Assembly: GCF_000158955.1 (NCBI RefSeq)
Contig: NZ_GG657757.1
Coordinates: forward strand, 5,416,036-5,480,035
Direction of reading: 5' to 3'
From: Streptomyces viridochromogenes DSM 40736
Lineage (GTDB): Bacteria > Actinomycetota > Actinomycetes > Streptomycetales > Streptomycetaceae
DNA: 64,000 nt
In this document: positions 9,389 through 17,406 of the stretch, one piece after another
How positions within the stretch are numbered: the first letter of the stretch is position 1
How the letters are laid out: the number at the start of each line of letters is the position of its first letter
Notes under the pieces: model-generated
Seen by the model: the letters and a program-made list of their open reading frames with translations, nothing else
Told to the model about the DNA's origin: nothing
Databases searched by the model: none
Made by a program: the position numbers and the translations under genes

Positions 9389-10609
9389 ATGCGTGTCATC
9401 GCGGGCCGTTACCGGCTCGAGGCGCGGCTCGGGCGCGGTGGCATGGGCGTGGTCTGGCGGGCGACCGACCAGTTGCTCCGCCGGGGCGTGGCGGTCAAGG
9501 AACTCCCGTACGACGAGACGCTCTCCGCGGCGGACGCCCGCCGGCAGCGGGACCGTACGCTGCGCGAGGCCCGGGCGGTCGCCCAGCTGAGCCATCCGCA
9601 CATCATCGTCGTCCATGACGTCGTCGAGGACGACGAACGCCCTTACATCGTCATGGAGTTGATCGAGGGCGGCTCGCTCGCAGACCGTCTCGCCGGCCAG
9701 GGCCCGGTCGACGCCGCCGAGGCCGCGCGCATCGCCATCGACCTGCTCGGCGCGCTGCGCGCCGCGCACGCTGCCGGGGTCCTGCACCGCGACCTCAAGC
9801 CGGAGAACGTGCTGCTGGAGGCCGGCACCGACCGGGTCGTCCTCACCGACTTCGGCATCGCCCAGGTCCCCGGCTCCCCCACGCTCACCGAGAACGGCTC
9901 CTTCGTCGGCTCGCCCGAGTACACCGCGCCGGAGCGGATGTCCGGGGCCAGGACCGGTCCCGAGTCCGACCTGTGGTCGCTGGGCGCGCTGATGTGCGCG
10001 GCCCTCAGCGGCGAGTCGCCGTTCCACCGCGACTCGCTGGGCGGCATCCTGCACGCGGTGGTCGTCGGCGACATCCAGCCACCCGCACAGGCCGGGCCGC
10101 TCCTGCCCGTCGTACAGGGCCTGCTGGAACGCGACCCGGACCGGCGGCTGGACGCGGACCGGGCCGAACGGATGCTGCGCGCGTTCCGCGACACGGGCCG
10201 CACGCCGCAGTCGCCGCCGCCCGAGTACCCGCCCGCGGAACAACGGGGCGCGGCGGGCCGGCAGGCGACGGCCCGGCAGGCCGCCCCCGGTTGGCAACCG
10301 CAGCCGCCCCCGTCTCCGCCCGCGTCGGAGGTACCCGCCCGGCAGTCCTCGCGGGGCATGCTGGTGGCCGCGCTGCTGGTCGCCGCGATGGCCGGAGCCG
10401 GGGTGTCCGCGGCGGCGCTGCTCATGCACCGGGACGGGGACGGCGGGCCCGCGCCGACGACTTCGGCGCCGGAGACACCCCGCACCGGCACCCCCTCCCC
10501 GAGCCGCACGACCTCACCCGGAGCCGCCACTCCGAGCGCCGCCGGGACCAGCCCCGCCGGGACGAGCCCAGCAGCGCGGCACGGGTCCGCGACCGAGATG
10601 CCGCCGTAG
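9389..10609 (+). CDS. Transmembrane Ser/Thr protein kinase (array member 4)
   Basis: A 406-residue kinase, the shortest of the five. Catalytic motifs are complete: GRGGMGVVW, Lys37 in VAVKEL, HRDLKPEN and DFGIAQ. After a Pro/Gln/Ala-rich linker comes one membrane helix (about 324-346, MLVAALLVAAMAGAGVSAAALL). The outer part is only about 60 residues of Thr/Ser/Pro/Gly and lacks the LPKGW domain present in the other four array proteins, so any sensing would be different or indirect. ATG 9389 has GAGGGG 7 bases upstream and leaves MRVIAGRYRL directly before the kinase fold, as in its neighbours; ATG 9368 would add seven residues. Confidence 0.87.
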   Translation: MRVIAGRYRLEARLGRGGMGVVWRATDQLLRRGVAVKELPYDETLSAADARRQRDRTLREARAVAQLSHPHIIVVHDVVEDDERPYIVMELIEGGSLADRLAGQGPVDAAEAARIAIDLLGALRAAHAAGVLHRDLKPENVLLEAGTDRVVLTDFGIAQVPGSPTLTENGSFVGSPEYTAPERMSGARTGPESDLWSLGALMCAALSGESPFHRDSLGGILHAVVVGDIQPPAQAGPLLPVVQGLLERDPDRRLDADRAERMLRAFRDTGRTPQSPPPEYPPAEQRGAAGRQATARQAAPGWQPQPPPSPPASEVPARQSSRGMLVAALLVAAMAGAGVSAAALLMHRDGDGGPAPTTSAPETPRTGTPSPSRTTSPGAATPSAAGTSPAGTSPAARHGSATEMPP

Positions 10610-10759
10610 CGGACGCCTGAGCCGCCGGCGACGACGACGGCGAGTACGAGGAGACGACGATCGCGCACCTGGACATCGACGGGACCTGACACGACCCGGC
10701 ACCGGCAGGGAAACGGCCCCGCGTCGACAAGGAGCCGCCCCGCGGGGTACTGATGGGGC

Positions 10760-12364
10760 ATGAGCAACGACGGGGGCGGGGTGGGCGACGCCCGGGGCCG
10801 GCTGGTCGGTGGGCGCTACCGGCTGATCGAGCGCATCGGCTCCGGCGGGACGGGCACCGTCTGGCGGGCCCATGACGAGCTCGCCGAGCGCGAAGTCGCC
10901 GTCAGACAACCCCGGTTGCCGGGCGACCCGGACGACGAGAGCTACCGGCGGGCCGCCCATCTGCTCTACCGCGAGGCCCGCGCCGCCGCCCGTGTCGACC
11001 ACCCCGCCGCCGTCACCATCCACGACGTGGTCGTCGAGGCGGAGCAGCCGGACGCACGCGACGGCCTGGAAGCGGTCGACACGCTCGACCGGCTTCCCTG
11101 GATCGTCATGGAGTCGGTGCCGGGCGAGTCCCTGCACGCGGTGCTCGGGCGCGGGCCGGTCGAGGCGCGCGAGGCCGCCCGGATCGGCCTCGCCGTCGTG
11201 GGTGCGCTGCGTGCCGCGCACTCCGTCGGCATCGTGCACCGGGACGTGAAACCGGCCAACGTGCTGCTCGGCCCGCACCGCCGGGTCGTCCTCACCGACT
11301 TCGGCATCGCCCACCAGTCGGGGGAGGAGACCCCGGCTTCCGGCGGGGGGTTCGGCGACTCGCTGGAGTTCGTCGCCCCCGAGCGGATGTCCGGCCGTAT
11401 CGCCGGCCCCGCCTCCGACCTGTGGTCCCTGGGCGTCCTGCTGTACGCCGCCGTCGAGGGCTCGTCCCCGTTCCGCCGGACCACGCCGGAGTCCACGCTC
11501 GCCGCGGTCCTCGCCGCCGACCCGCCCGACCCGAAGCAGGCCGGACCACTCGGGCCGCTGATCGCACGGCTGCTCGTGCGGGACCCCGGGGAGCGGCCGG
11601 ACGCCGAGGAGGTCGCGAAGCAACTGGCAGCGGTGGCGGGGCCGTCGCCGGCCGAGGAGCAGCACCAGGACGCCGAGCGGACACGGGAGTTCACGCAGGA
11701 CACCGGTCCGGAGCACCCCGAAGAGGCCGCCGGCCCGTCGGAACCCGACCCGTCGAAGACCAATCCGCCGGACACCGACCCGACAGCACGGCACGACTCG
11801 ACGGCACGGCACGACCCGGCAGCACCCAAGCGCCACAGCCTCTTCCGGCCCGCCCCCCTGGCCCTCCTCAGCGCACTGCTCGCCGGCGGCATAGGCACCG
11901 CCACCCACCTCGCCGACACCAGCAGCGCGGAGAGCGCCGAACAGACCGCCGCCGGGACGACGGACACCTGGATCCCGCATCCCGAGCCGGACATGGCGGC
12001 CGTACTCCATCTCCCACCCCACTACCGCCCGCTCGACCGGACCGGCAGTGCGACCGACCAGCCCCGCACAGTGCTCTACGGCGACCCACGCGGCGGCACG
12101 ATCCAGGTCCGCCTCCTCCAGTGGGACAAGGCGGACAAGGTGGGCAAGGCGCCGGACTCCCCGACGGACCGGGCCGGGACCACCGACACCACCTACCACC
12201 TGGACGACGCCCCCAGGCGGGTCATGCGGGTACTGATCCGCACCGACGACGACCGCGTGTACGAACTGCGCGTCGACATGCCGAAGGGCACGCCGGAGGA
12301 GAAGGAAGGCGTCTCGGTCTTCGAGGGCGCCCGCGACCGGCTCGGTATCGGTCCTGGATCGTAA
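10760..12364 (+). CDS. Ser/Thr kinase homologue with Arg at the ATP-lysine position (array member 5)
   Basis: A 534-residue protein with a GSGGTGTVW Gly-loop, intact HRDVKPAN and DFGIAH, and a membrane helix near 363-385, followed by an outer domain (AAVLHLPPHYRPLDR) related to the LPKGW domain of the array. The strand-3 motif reads VAVRQPRL: the Lys that positions ATP in its relatives is Arg49, encoded by AGA, a codon Streptomyces rarely uses. It may therefore be weakly active, or use another lysine, or act without catalysis. The start ATG 10760 lies in a 150-bp gap after member 4 and lacks a strong SD. Two hairpins follow the stop, closing the kinase array. Confidence 0.86.
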   Translation: MSNDGGGVGDARGRLVGGRYRLIERIGSGGTGTVWRAHDELAEREVAVRQPRLPGDPDDESYRRAAHLLYREARAAARVDHPAAVTIHDVVVEAEQPDARDGLEAVDTLDRLPWIVMESVPGESLHAVLGRGPVEAREAARIGLAVVGALRAAHSVGIVHRDVKPANVLLGPHRRVVLTDFGIAHQSGEETPASGGGFGDSLEFVAPERMSGRIAGPASDLWSLGVLLYAAVEGSSPFRRTTPESTLAAVLAADPPDPKQAGPLGPLIARLLVRDPGERPDAEEVAKQLAAVAGPSPAEEQHQDAERTREFTQDTGPEHPEEAAGPSEPDPSKTNPPDTDPTARHDSTARHDPAAPKRHSLFRPAPLALLSALLAGGIGTATHLADTSSAESAEQTAAGTTDTWIPHPEPDMAAVLHLPPHYRPLDRTGSATDQPRTVLYGDPRGGTIQVRLLQWDKADKVGKAPDSPTDRAGTTDTTYHLDDAPRRVMRVLIRTDDDRVYELRVDMPKGTPEEKEGVSVFEGARDRLGIGPGS

Positions 12365-12366
12365 AA

Positions 12367-12414
12367 GGCCGGATCACACCGGCCCGCACCGCACAACGCC
12401 CTGATCAGGGCGTT
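12367..12414 (+). terminator. Two consecutive hairpins closing the kinase array
   Basis: GGCCGG/CCGGCC (12367-12372 with 12379-12384) is followed by a perfect 20-bp palindrome, AACGCCCTGATCAGGGCGTT (12395-12414). They begin just after the TAA of the last kinase and before the SSADH gene. There is no long T-tract, as is usual in Streptomyces. Confidence 0.65.
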
Positions 12415-12508
12415 CGTTGCCAGCAGCCACTGGCGTCGTGTGTGCACTCGGTGAAGCCGTATTACCGACGGGTACCCAAAGGCTCCGCCGAGGCATACCC
12501 TGCGCCTC

Positions 12509-14137
12509 ATGACGGACGCGCACGCCCCGGAGAAGACCGGCACGGCACAGACCGGCACCAACCCCCTCGCCCCCGCCCCGGAGGGAGCCCGCACCGCCGC
12601 CGACGTGGTGACCCCCGAGCTGGTCGCCCAGCTCACCAAGGGCGTGGTCGGCTCCGGTCGTACCGCCAACCACTCGCCGTTCACGGGCGAGAAGCTGGCC
12701 GACCTCCCCGAGTCGACGCCCGAGGACGTGGCGAGGGCCTTCGAACTGGCCCGTGCCGCCCAGACCGTGTGGGCGCAGACCCCCGTACGGCAGCGCGCCG
12801 CCGTCCTGCTCCGCTTCCACGACCTGGTGCTGGAACGCCAGGCCGAGGTGCTCGACCTGATCCAGCTGGAGACCGGCAAGGCCCGCCTGCACGCCCACGA
12901 GGAGGTCCAGGCCGTCGCGGTCGCCGCCCGGCACTACGGCCGCAGGGCCGCCGCCTACCTCAAGCCCAAGCGGCACGCCGGTGCCATGCCGACCCTCACC
13001 AAGGTCACCGAACTGCGTCACCCGCGCGGGGTCGTCGGCCAGATCGCCCCCTGGAACTACCCCCTCGAGCTGTCGGTCGGCGACGCGCTCCCCGCCTTCG
13101 TCGCGGGCAACGGGGTCGTCATGAAGCCGGACACCGAGACCTGCCTCACCGCCCTGTGGGCGCGTGACCTGCTGATCGAGGCCGGCCTGCCCGCCGATGT
13201 CTTCCAGGTGGTCCTCGGCGACGGCCCCGTCGTCGGCCCGGAGGTCGTCCGGCACGCCGACTACGTCTCCTTCACCGGCTCCACCCGCACCGGCCGCGAG
13301 GTCGCCCAGGGCGCCGCCGCCCGGCTGGTCGGCGTCTCCCTCGAACTCGGCGGCAAGAACGCCATGCTGGTGCTGGAGGACGCCGACATCGAGAAGGCCG
13401 CCGCCGGGGCGGTCCGCGCCTGCTTCTCCTCCGCCGGCCAGCTCTGCATCTCCATCGAGCGCCTCTACGTCCACGAGTCGATCGCGGACGCCTTCCTGGA
13501 GCGCTTCGCCGCCCGTACCCGGGCGATGCGCCTCGGCACGTCCCTGGCGTACGGCGCCGAGATGGGCTCCCTGGTCGGCGAACGCCAGCTGGAGACCGTC
13601 ACCCGGCACGTGGAGGAGGCGGTGGCGAAGGGCGCGAAGGTCGTCGCCGGCGGTGTGGCCCGCCCCGACATCGGCCCGTACTTCTTCGAGCCCACGATCC
13701 TCGACGGGGTCGGCACGGACATGTCCGTCTGCGCCGAGGAGACCTTCGGCCCGGTCGTCTCGATCTACCGCTTCAAGGACGAGGACGAGGTCGTCGAGCG
13801 CGCCAACGCCACGGCGTACGGCCTGAACTCCTCGGTGTGGACCAGGAACGGCCGACGCGGCCAGGAGGTCGCCGCCCGCCTGCGCACCGGCACGGTCAAC
13901 ATCAACGACGGCTACGCACCCGCCTACGGCAGCGTCCAGTCGCCCATGGGCGGCATGAAGGACTCGGGCCTCGGCCGCCGCCACGGCTCCGAGGGCATCC
14001 TCAAGTACACCGAGGCGCAGACGGTCGCCCACCAGCGAGTCCTCCCGATGGCTCCCTCCCTGGGCATGGACGACGAGAAGTACGCCCAGTTCATGAGCCG
14101 CAGTCTCCGCCTGATGAAGGCACTGAGGTTCCGGTAA
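12509..14137 (+). CDS. gabD: Succinate-semialdehyde dehydrogenase (NADP+-type aldehyde dehydrogenase)
   Basis: A 542-residue aldehyde dehydrogenase that would oxidise succinate semialdehyde to succinate at the end of GABA degradation, feeding the TCA cycle. Family signatures: APWNYPLELS (Asn supporting the oxyanion), FTGSTRTGR in the cofactor domain, ELGGKN with the general-base Glu near residue 279, and SSAGQLCIS with the nucleophile Cys near 313. The C-terminus contains NINDGYAP and PMGGMKDSGLGRRHG. The overall pattern resembles the GabD2-type SSADH of actinomycetes; the exact aldehyde is inferred. No SD precedes ATG 12509, but a TACCCT box ends 7 bases before it, so the mRNA may be leaderless. 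A separate gene (GMC oxidoreductase) follows after 106 bp. Confidence 0.85.
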   Translation: MTDAHAPEKTGTAQTGTNPLAPAPEGARTAADVVTPELVAQLTKGVVGSGRTANHSPFTGEKLADLPESTPEDVARAFELARAAQTVWAQTPVRQRAAVLLRFHDLVLERQAEVLDLIQLETGKARLHAHEEVQAVAVAARHYGRRAAAYLKPKRHAGAMPTLTKVTELRHPRGVVGQIAPWNYPLELSVGDALPAFVAGNGVVMKPDTETCLTALWARDLLIEAGLPADVFQVVLGDGPVVGPEVVRHADYVSFTGSTRTGREVAQGAAARLVGVSLELGGKNAMLVLEDADIEKAAAGAVRACFSSAGQLCISIERLYVHESIADAFLERFAARTRAMRLGTSLAYGAEMGSLVGERQLETVTRHVEEAVAKGAKVVAGGVARPDIGPYFFEPTILDGVGTDMSVCAEETFGPVVSIYRFKDEDEVVERANATAYGLNSSVWTRNGRRGQEVAARLRTGTVNINDGYAPAYGSVQSPMGGMKDSGLGRRHGSEGILKYTEAQTVAHQRVLPMAPSLGMDDEKYAQFMSRSLRLMKALRFR

Positions 14138-14148
14138 CCGGCCTACTT

Positions 14149-14208
14149 TTCAAGGGGCGCGGGGCTGTATCGATGTGCGGCTCCGCCGCGTGGGCGCGAG
14201 CAACCACG
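14149..14208. repeat. Short intergenic element of a type recalled as common in Streptomyces
   Basis: The segment begins CAAGGGGCGCGGGGCTGTAT and includes GCGGCTCCGCCGC, able to fold into a small hairpin. I recognise this wording from many Streptomyces intergenic regions, where it recurs around gene ends. Only one copy is seen in this window, so the repeat status rests on memory. Confidence 0.45.
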
Positions 14209-14243
14209 GATCGCCCGCACACGACACTCGACGAGGAGAACAC

Positions 14244-16031
14244 GTGCGCCAGGACGTTTACGACTACGACGTCATAGTCGTGGGCTCCGGTTTCGGCGGC
14301 TCGGTGACCGCCCTGCGCCTCACGGAGAAGGGCTACAAGGTAGGCGTCCTGGAAGCAGGCCGCCGCTTCACCCGCGAGTCCCTCCCGAAGAACTCCTGGG
14401 ACCTCAAGAACTACCTGTGGGCCCCGAAGCTCGGCATGTTCGGCATCCAGCGCATCCACCTCCTGGGCAACGTCATGGTCCTGGCGGGAGCCGGCGTCGG
14501 CGGCGGCTCCCTCAACTACGCCAACACCCTCTACGTCCCGCCGAAGCCGTTCTTCGAGGACCCGCAGTGGCGGGACATCACCGACTGGCAGGACGAGCTG
14601 AAGCCGTACTACGACCAGGCCCGGCGCATGCTGGGCGTACGGCTGAACCCGACCATGACCCCCTCCGACGTCCACCTGAAGGCCGCCGCGGAGCGGATGG
14701 GCTGCGGTGATTCCTTCCACCTCGCCCCCGTCGGTGTCTTCTTCGGCGACGGCGAGGACGCCGACGGGGCGGCGAAGGCGAAGCCCGGACAGGAGGTGCC
14801 CGACCCGTACTTCGGCGGGGCGGGGCCGTCCCGCAGGGCCTGCGCGGAGTGCGGCGAGTGCATGACCGGCTGCCGCCACGGCGCCAAGAACACCCTCAAC
14901 GAGAACTACCTGTACCTCGCCGAGAAGGCCGGCGCGGTCGTCCACCCGCTGACGACGGTCGTCTCGGTCACCGACGACTCGCGCGGCGGATACGCGGTCG
15001 CCACCCTTCCCACGGACGACCGCCGCAAGGCGAAGGGCCGGACCTACACCGCCCGCCAGGTCGTCCTCGCCGCCGGCACGTACGGCACACAGACCCTGCT
15101 GCACCGGATGAAGACCGGCGGCCAGCTGCGGTACGTCTCAAACAAGCTGGGCGAGCTGACCCGCACCAACTCGGAGGCCCTGGTCGGCGCCCAGACCGAC
15201 GACCGGCGCTACCGCAAGGCACACGGCGCTCCGAAGGCCGACTTCACCCGCGGTGTGGCCATCACGTCCTCGATCCACCCCGACGAGAACACCCACATCG
15301 AGCCGGTCCGCTACGGCAAGGGCTCCAACTCGATGGGCGGCCTGTCCATCCTCCAGGTCCCCTACGCCGGCGGCGGCTCGGGCGCCTCACGCGTCCTGGG
15401 CTTCCTCGCCCACGCGGCGAAGCACCCCCTGCTGGTGCTGCGCTCCCTGTCCAACCGGCGCTGGTCGGAGCGGACCATCATCGGCCTGGTGATGCAGTCG
15501 CTGGACAACTCCCTGACGACGTACCTGAAACCGTCGGGCGCCGGCCGGGGCCTGCTCACCGCCCGCCAGGGGCACGGCGCCCCCAACCCCAAGCAGATCA
15601 GGGCCGCGACGGAGAGCGCGTCGGCACTCGCCGCCGAGATCAACGGCTTCGCGGGCTCCAACGTCGGCGAACTGATGGGCACCCCGCTGACCGCCCACTT
15701 CCTGGGCGGCTGCCCGATCGGCGCCTCCCGCGAGACCGGCGTGATCGACCCGTACCACCGCCTGTACGGCCATCCCGGCATCTCGGTCGTCGACGGCGCC
15801 GCGGTCTCCGCGAACCTGGGCGTGAACCCGTCCCTCACCATCACCGCCCAGGCCGAGCGGGCGATGTCGTACTGGCCCAACAAGGGCGAGCCCGACCCAC
15901 GCCCGAGGCAGGGCACGGCCTACGAGCGTCTCCAGCCGGTCGAGCCGAAGTCCCCGGCGGTCCCGGCGGACGCGTTCGGCGCGTTGCGGCTGCCGTTCCT
16001 GGGGATGCCGACGGTACCGCCGAAGAAGTAA
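14244..16031 (+). CDS. GMC-family FAD-dependent oxidoreductase (cholesterol-oxidase-like)
   Basis: A 595-residue flavoprotein. The N-terminal dinucleotide-binding site is VVGSGFGGSVTALRL; GAGVGGGSLNYAN is the second FAD-contact region, and the C-terminal half has HFLGGCPIG and VVDGAAVSANLGVNPSLT, typical of glucose-methanol-choline oxidoreductases. The family oxidises alcohols or sterols; the substrate cannot be read here. A Cys-rich stretch, CAECGECMTGC, sits near residue 200; it looks like a metal or Fe-S ligand pattern and occurs, as I recall, in mycobacterial ChoD-like proteins. GTG 14244 is chosen because GAGGAG lies 5 bases upstream; longer frames lack an SD. The stop is followed by a tandem array and a strong terminator. 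Confidence 0.83.
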   Translation: MRQDVYDYDVIVVGSGFGGSVTALRLTEKGYKVGVLEAGRRFTRESLPKNSWDLKNYLWAPKLGMFGIQRIHLLGNVMVLAGAGVGGGSLNYANTLYVPPKPFFEDPQWRDITDWQDELKPYYDQARRMLGVRLNPTMTPSDVHLKAAAERMGCGDSFHLAPVGVFFGDGEDADGAAKAKPGQEVPDPYFGGAGPSRRACAECGECMTGCRHGAKNTLNENYLYLAEKAGAVVHPLTTVVSVTDDSRGGYAVATLPTDDRRKAKGRTYTARQVVLAAGTYGTQTLLHRMKTGGQLRYVSNKLGELTRTNSEALVGAQTDDRRYRKAHGAPKADFTRGVAITSSIHPDENTHIEPVRYGKGSNSMGGLSILQVPYAGGGSGASRVLGFLAHAAKHPLLVLRSLSNRRWSERTIIGLVMQSLDNSLTTYLKPSGAGRGLLTARQGHGAPNPKQIRAATESASALAAEINGFAGSNVGELMGTPLTAHFLGGCPIGASRETGVIDPYHRLYGHPGISVVDGAAVSANLGVNPSLTITAQAERAMSYWPNKGEPDPRPRQGTAYERLQPVEPKSPAVPADAFGALRLPFLGMPTVPPKK

Positions 16032-16033
16032 CC

Positions 16034-16135
16034 CGACCCGGAACACAGAAGGACCCGGAACACAGAAGGACCCGGAACACAGAAGGACCCGGCACACAGA
16101 AGGACCCGGCACACAGAAGGACCCGGAACACAGAA
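16034..16135. repeat. Six 17-bp tandem repeats after the GMC gene
   Basis: Six head-to-tail copies of GGACCCGGAACACAGAA (16034-16050, 16051-16067, 16068-16084, 16085-16101, 16102-16118, 16119-16135). The first starts with C instead of G; copies 4 and 5 carry C for A at position 9. The array fills the space between the stop codon at 16031 and the terminator hairpin. Confidence 0.95.
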
Positions 16136-16174
16136 GAGGGACCTGCGCCCCCCTCCGAGCGCAGGTCCCTCTTC
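16133..16174. terminator. Bidirectional hairpin terminator
   Basis: GAAGAGGGACCTGCGC (16133-16148) pairs perfectly over 16 bp with GCGCAGGTCCCTCTTC (16159-16174), with a 10-base loop. It lies between the convergent GMC oxidoreductase and LAETG-protein genes and can serve both. Confidence 0.88.
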
Positions 16175-16207
16175 CGTTTGGTGCTACGGCCTACCGGCCG
16201 CTGTGGC

Positions 16208-17191
16208 TTACGCCTCCACGCCGGCCTTGCGGCGACGCACCACGAAGATCGCGCCGGCACCGGCGACGACCGCGGCACCGCCGACGAGGCTGATCATCGG
16301 CAGGGCGGAGCTGGAGCCGGTCTCGGCGAGGCTGCCGGTGACCTCCGGCGTGTTGCCGCTCGGCTTCTGGTCGGTGACGGGCGCCTTGCCGCCTTCCTGC
16401 GGCTTGGTGCCGTTGGTGTCCGTACCGGCGGAGACGATCTGGAACTTGTAGGAGATCTGACCGAAGCCGGTGCACTCGGCGTCGTTGTCGCCGTAGATCG
16501 TCGCGCCGAGCGAGAAGCCGGCGCCGACCGGGGCGGACTTCGTGACGTTGAGGCGCAGCGGGATGTCGACCTCGTAGTCGGGCTTCAGCTCGTCGGTGTA
16601 GCCGACGTAACCGACCGCGAAGCCGCCTTCGTTGAGGTCGACCCAGGTCTTGTCCTGGGGGTCCCAGGCCTGGAGCTGGACCTGCTTGCTGGCGAACAGC
16701 TCGTTGCCGTCCTTGTCGGCGGAGGCGCCGGCGAAGAAGTCGAGGTCGTTGAGCGTGGAGTCGGAGTTGTTGAGCACGCTCAGCGAGAACTTGTGCCAGC
16801 CGCTGCCCGCCGCGATCTTGCCGGGCAGGCCGGTGATGCTGACGTCGACCTTGGTGTCCTTGCACACGGAGGGCTCGGGGTCCGGGGACTCCGACTCCTC
16901 CGGCTCGGAGGTGCTCGGCGCCGGGGTGGACGGGCTCGCGGACGTGCTCGGCGAGCTGGACGTCTGGGGAGCGGACTCGCTCACGGACGCGCTCGGAGTC
17001 GGCGTCGTCTCCGCCGGCGCGGACTCGGTCACCGACGGCGAGGGCGACGTCTCGGGAGCGGACTCGCTCACCGACGCGCTCGGCGTGGGCGTCGTTTCGT
17101 CGGTCGCGTACGCGGCCGGTGCCGCGAGCAGTGCCACCGGGGCTATGACCGCCGTGGCGGCCGCTGCTGCCATGGCGCGGCGAAGCTTCAT
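16208..17191 (-). CDS. LAETG-anchored cell-surface protein
   Basis: A 327-residue exported protein. MKLRRAMAAAAATAVIAPVA plus AAPAAYAT is a signal peptide. Residues about 30-105 are a Thr/Ser/Pro/Glu-rich stalk with repeated SASVSESAP units; a globular part of roughly 150 residues follows (VDVSITGLPGKI to YKFQIVS). The C-terminus has the sortase signal SLAETG, a hydrophobic helix (MISLVGGAAVVAGAGAIFVV) and RRRK. LAxTG signals in actinomycetes are known substrates of class E sortases, so the protein is probably linked to peptidoglycan. The start is ATG 17191 with GAGG 5 bases upstream; the frame upstream lacks a signal peptide. The binding role of the globular part is unknown. Confidence 0.87.
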   Translation of the reverse strand: MKLRRAMAAAAATAVIAPVALLAAPAAYATDETTPTPSASVSESAPETSPSPSVTESAPAETTPTPSASVSESAPQTSSSPSTSASPSTPAPSTSEPEESESPDPEPSVCKDTKVDVSITGLPGKIAAGSGWHKFSLSVLNNSDSTLNDLDFFAGASADKDGNELFASKQVQLQAWDPQDKTWVDLNEGGFAVGYVGYTDELKPDYEVDIPLRLNVTKSAPVGAGFSLGATIYGDNDAECTGFGQISYKFQIVSAGTDTNGTKPQEGGKAPVTDQKPSGNTPEVTGSLAETGSSSALPMISLVGGAAVVAGAGAIFVVRRRKAGVEA

Positions 17192-17406
17192 GAAGACCTC
17201 GGAGAGTCCGGGCGTACCGCGGGGTGCGGTACGAACGTTGGGGGAGGCCTCCGCGTGTGGGGCGCGGGAGTGGCCCTTGGTTCGGCAGGTTTGATCCGTG
17301 AGACCTGTGAATGGTTGTGCTGGCACTCACGGGATTCTTATGTGGGTTGAGTCACATCCATGACCTTCTTGTGCAGGCGCTCACCGCACGCTTAGATCTT
17401 TGCTTC

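Noticed and set aside
16034..16135. Possible CRISPR array
   Set aside because: Units of 17 bp are directly adjacent without spacers and without cas genes nearby.
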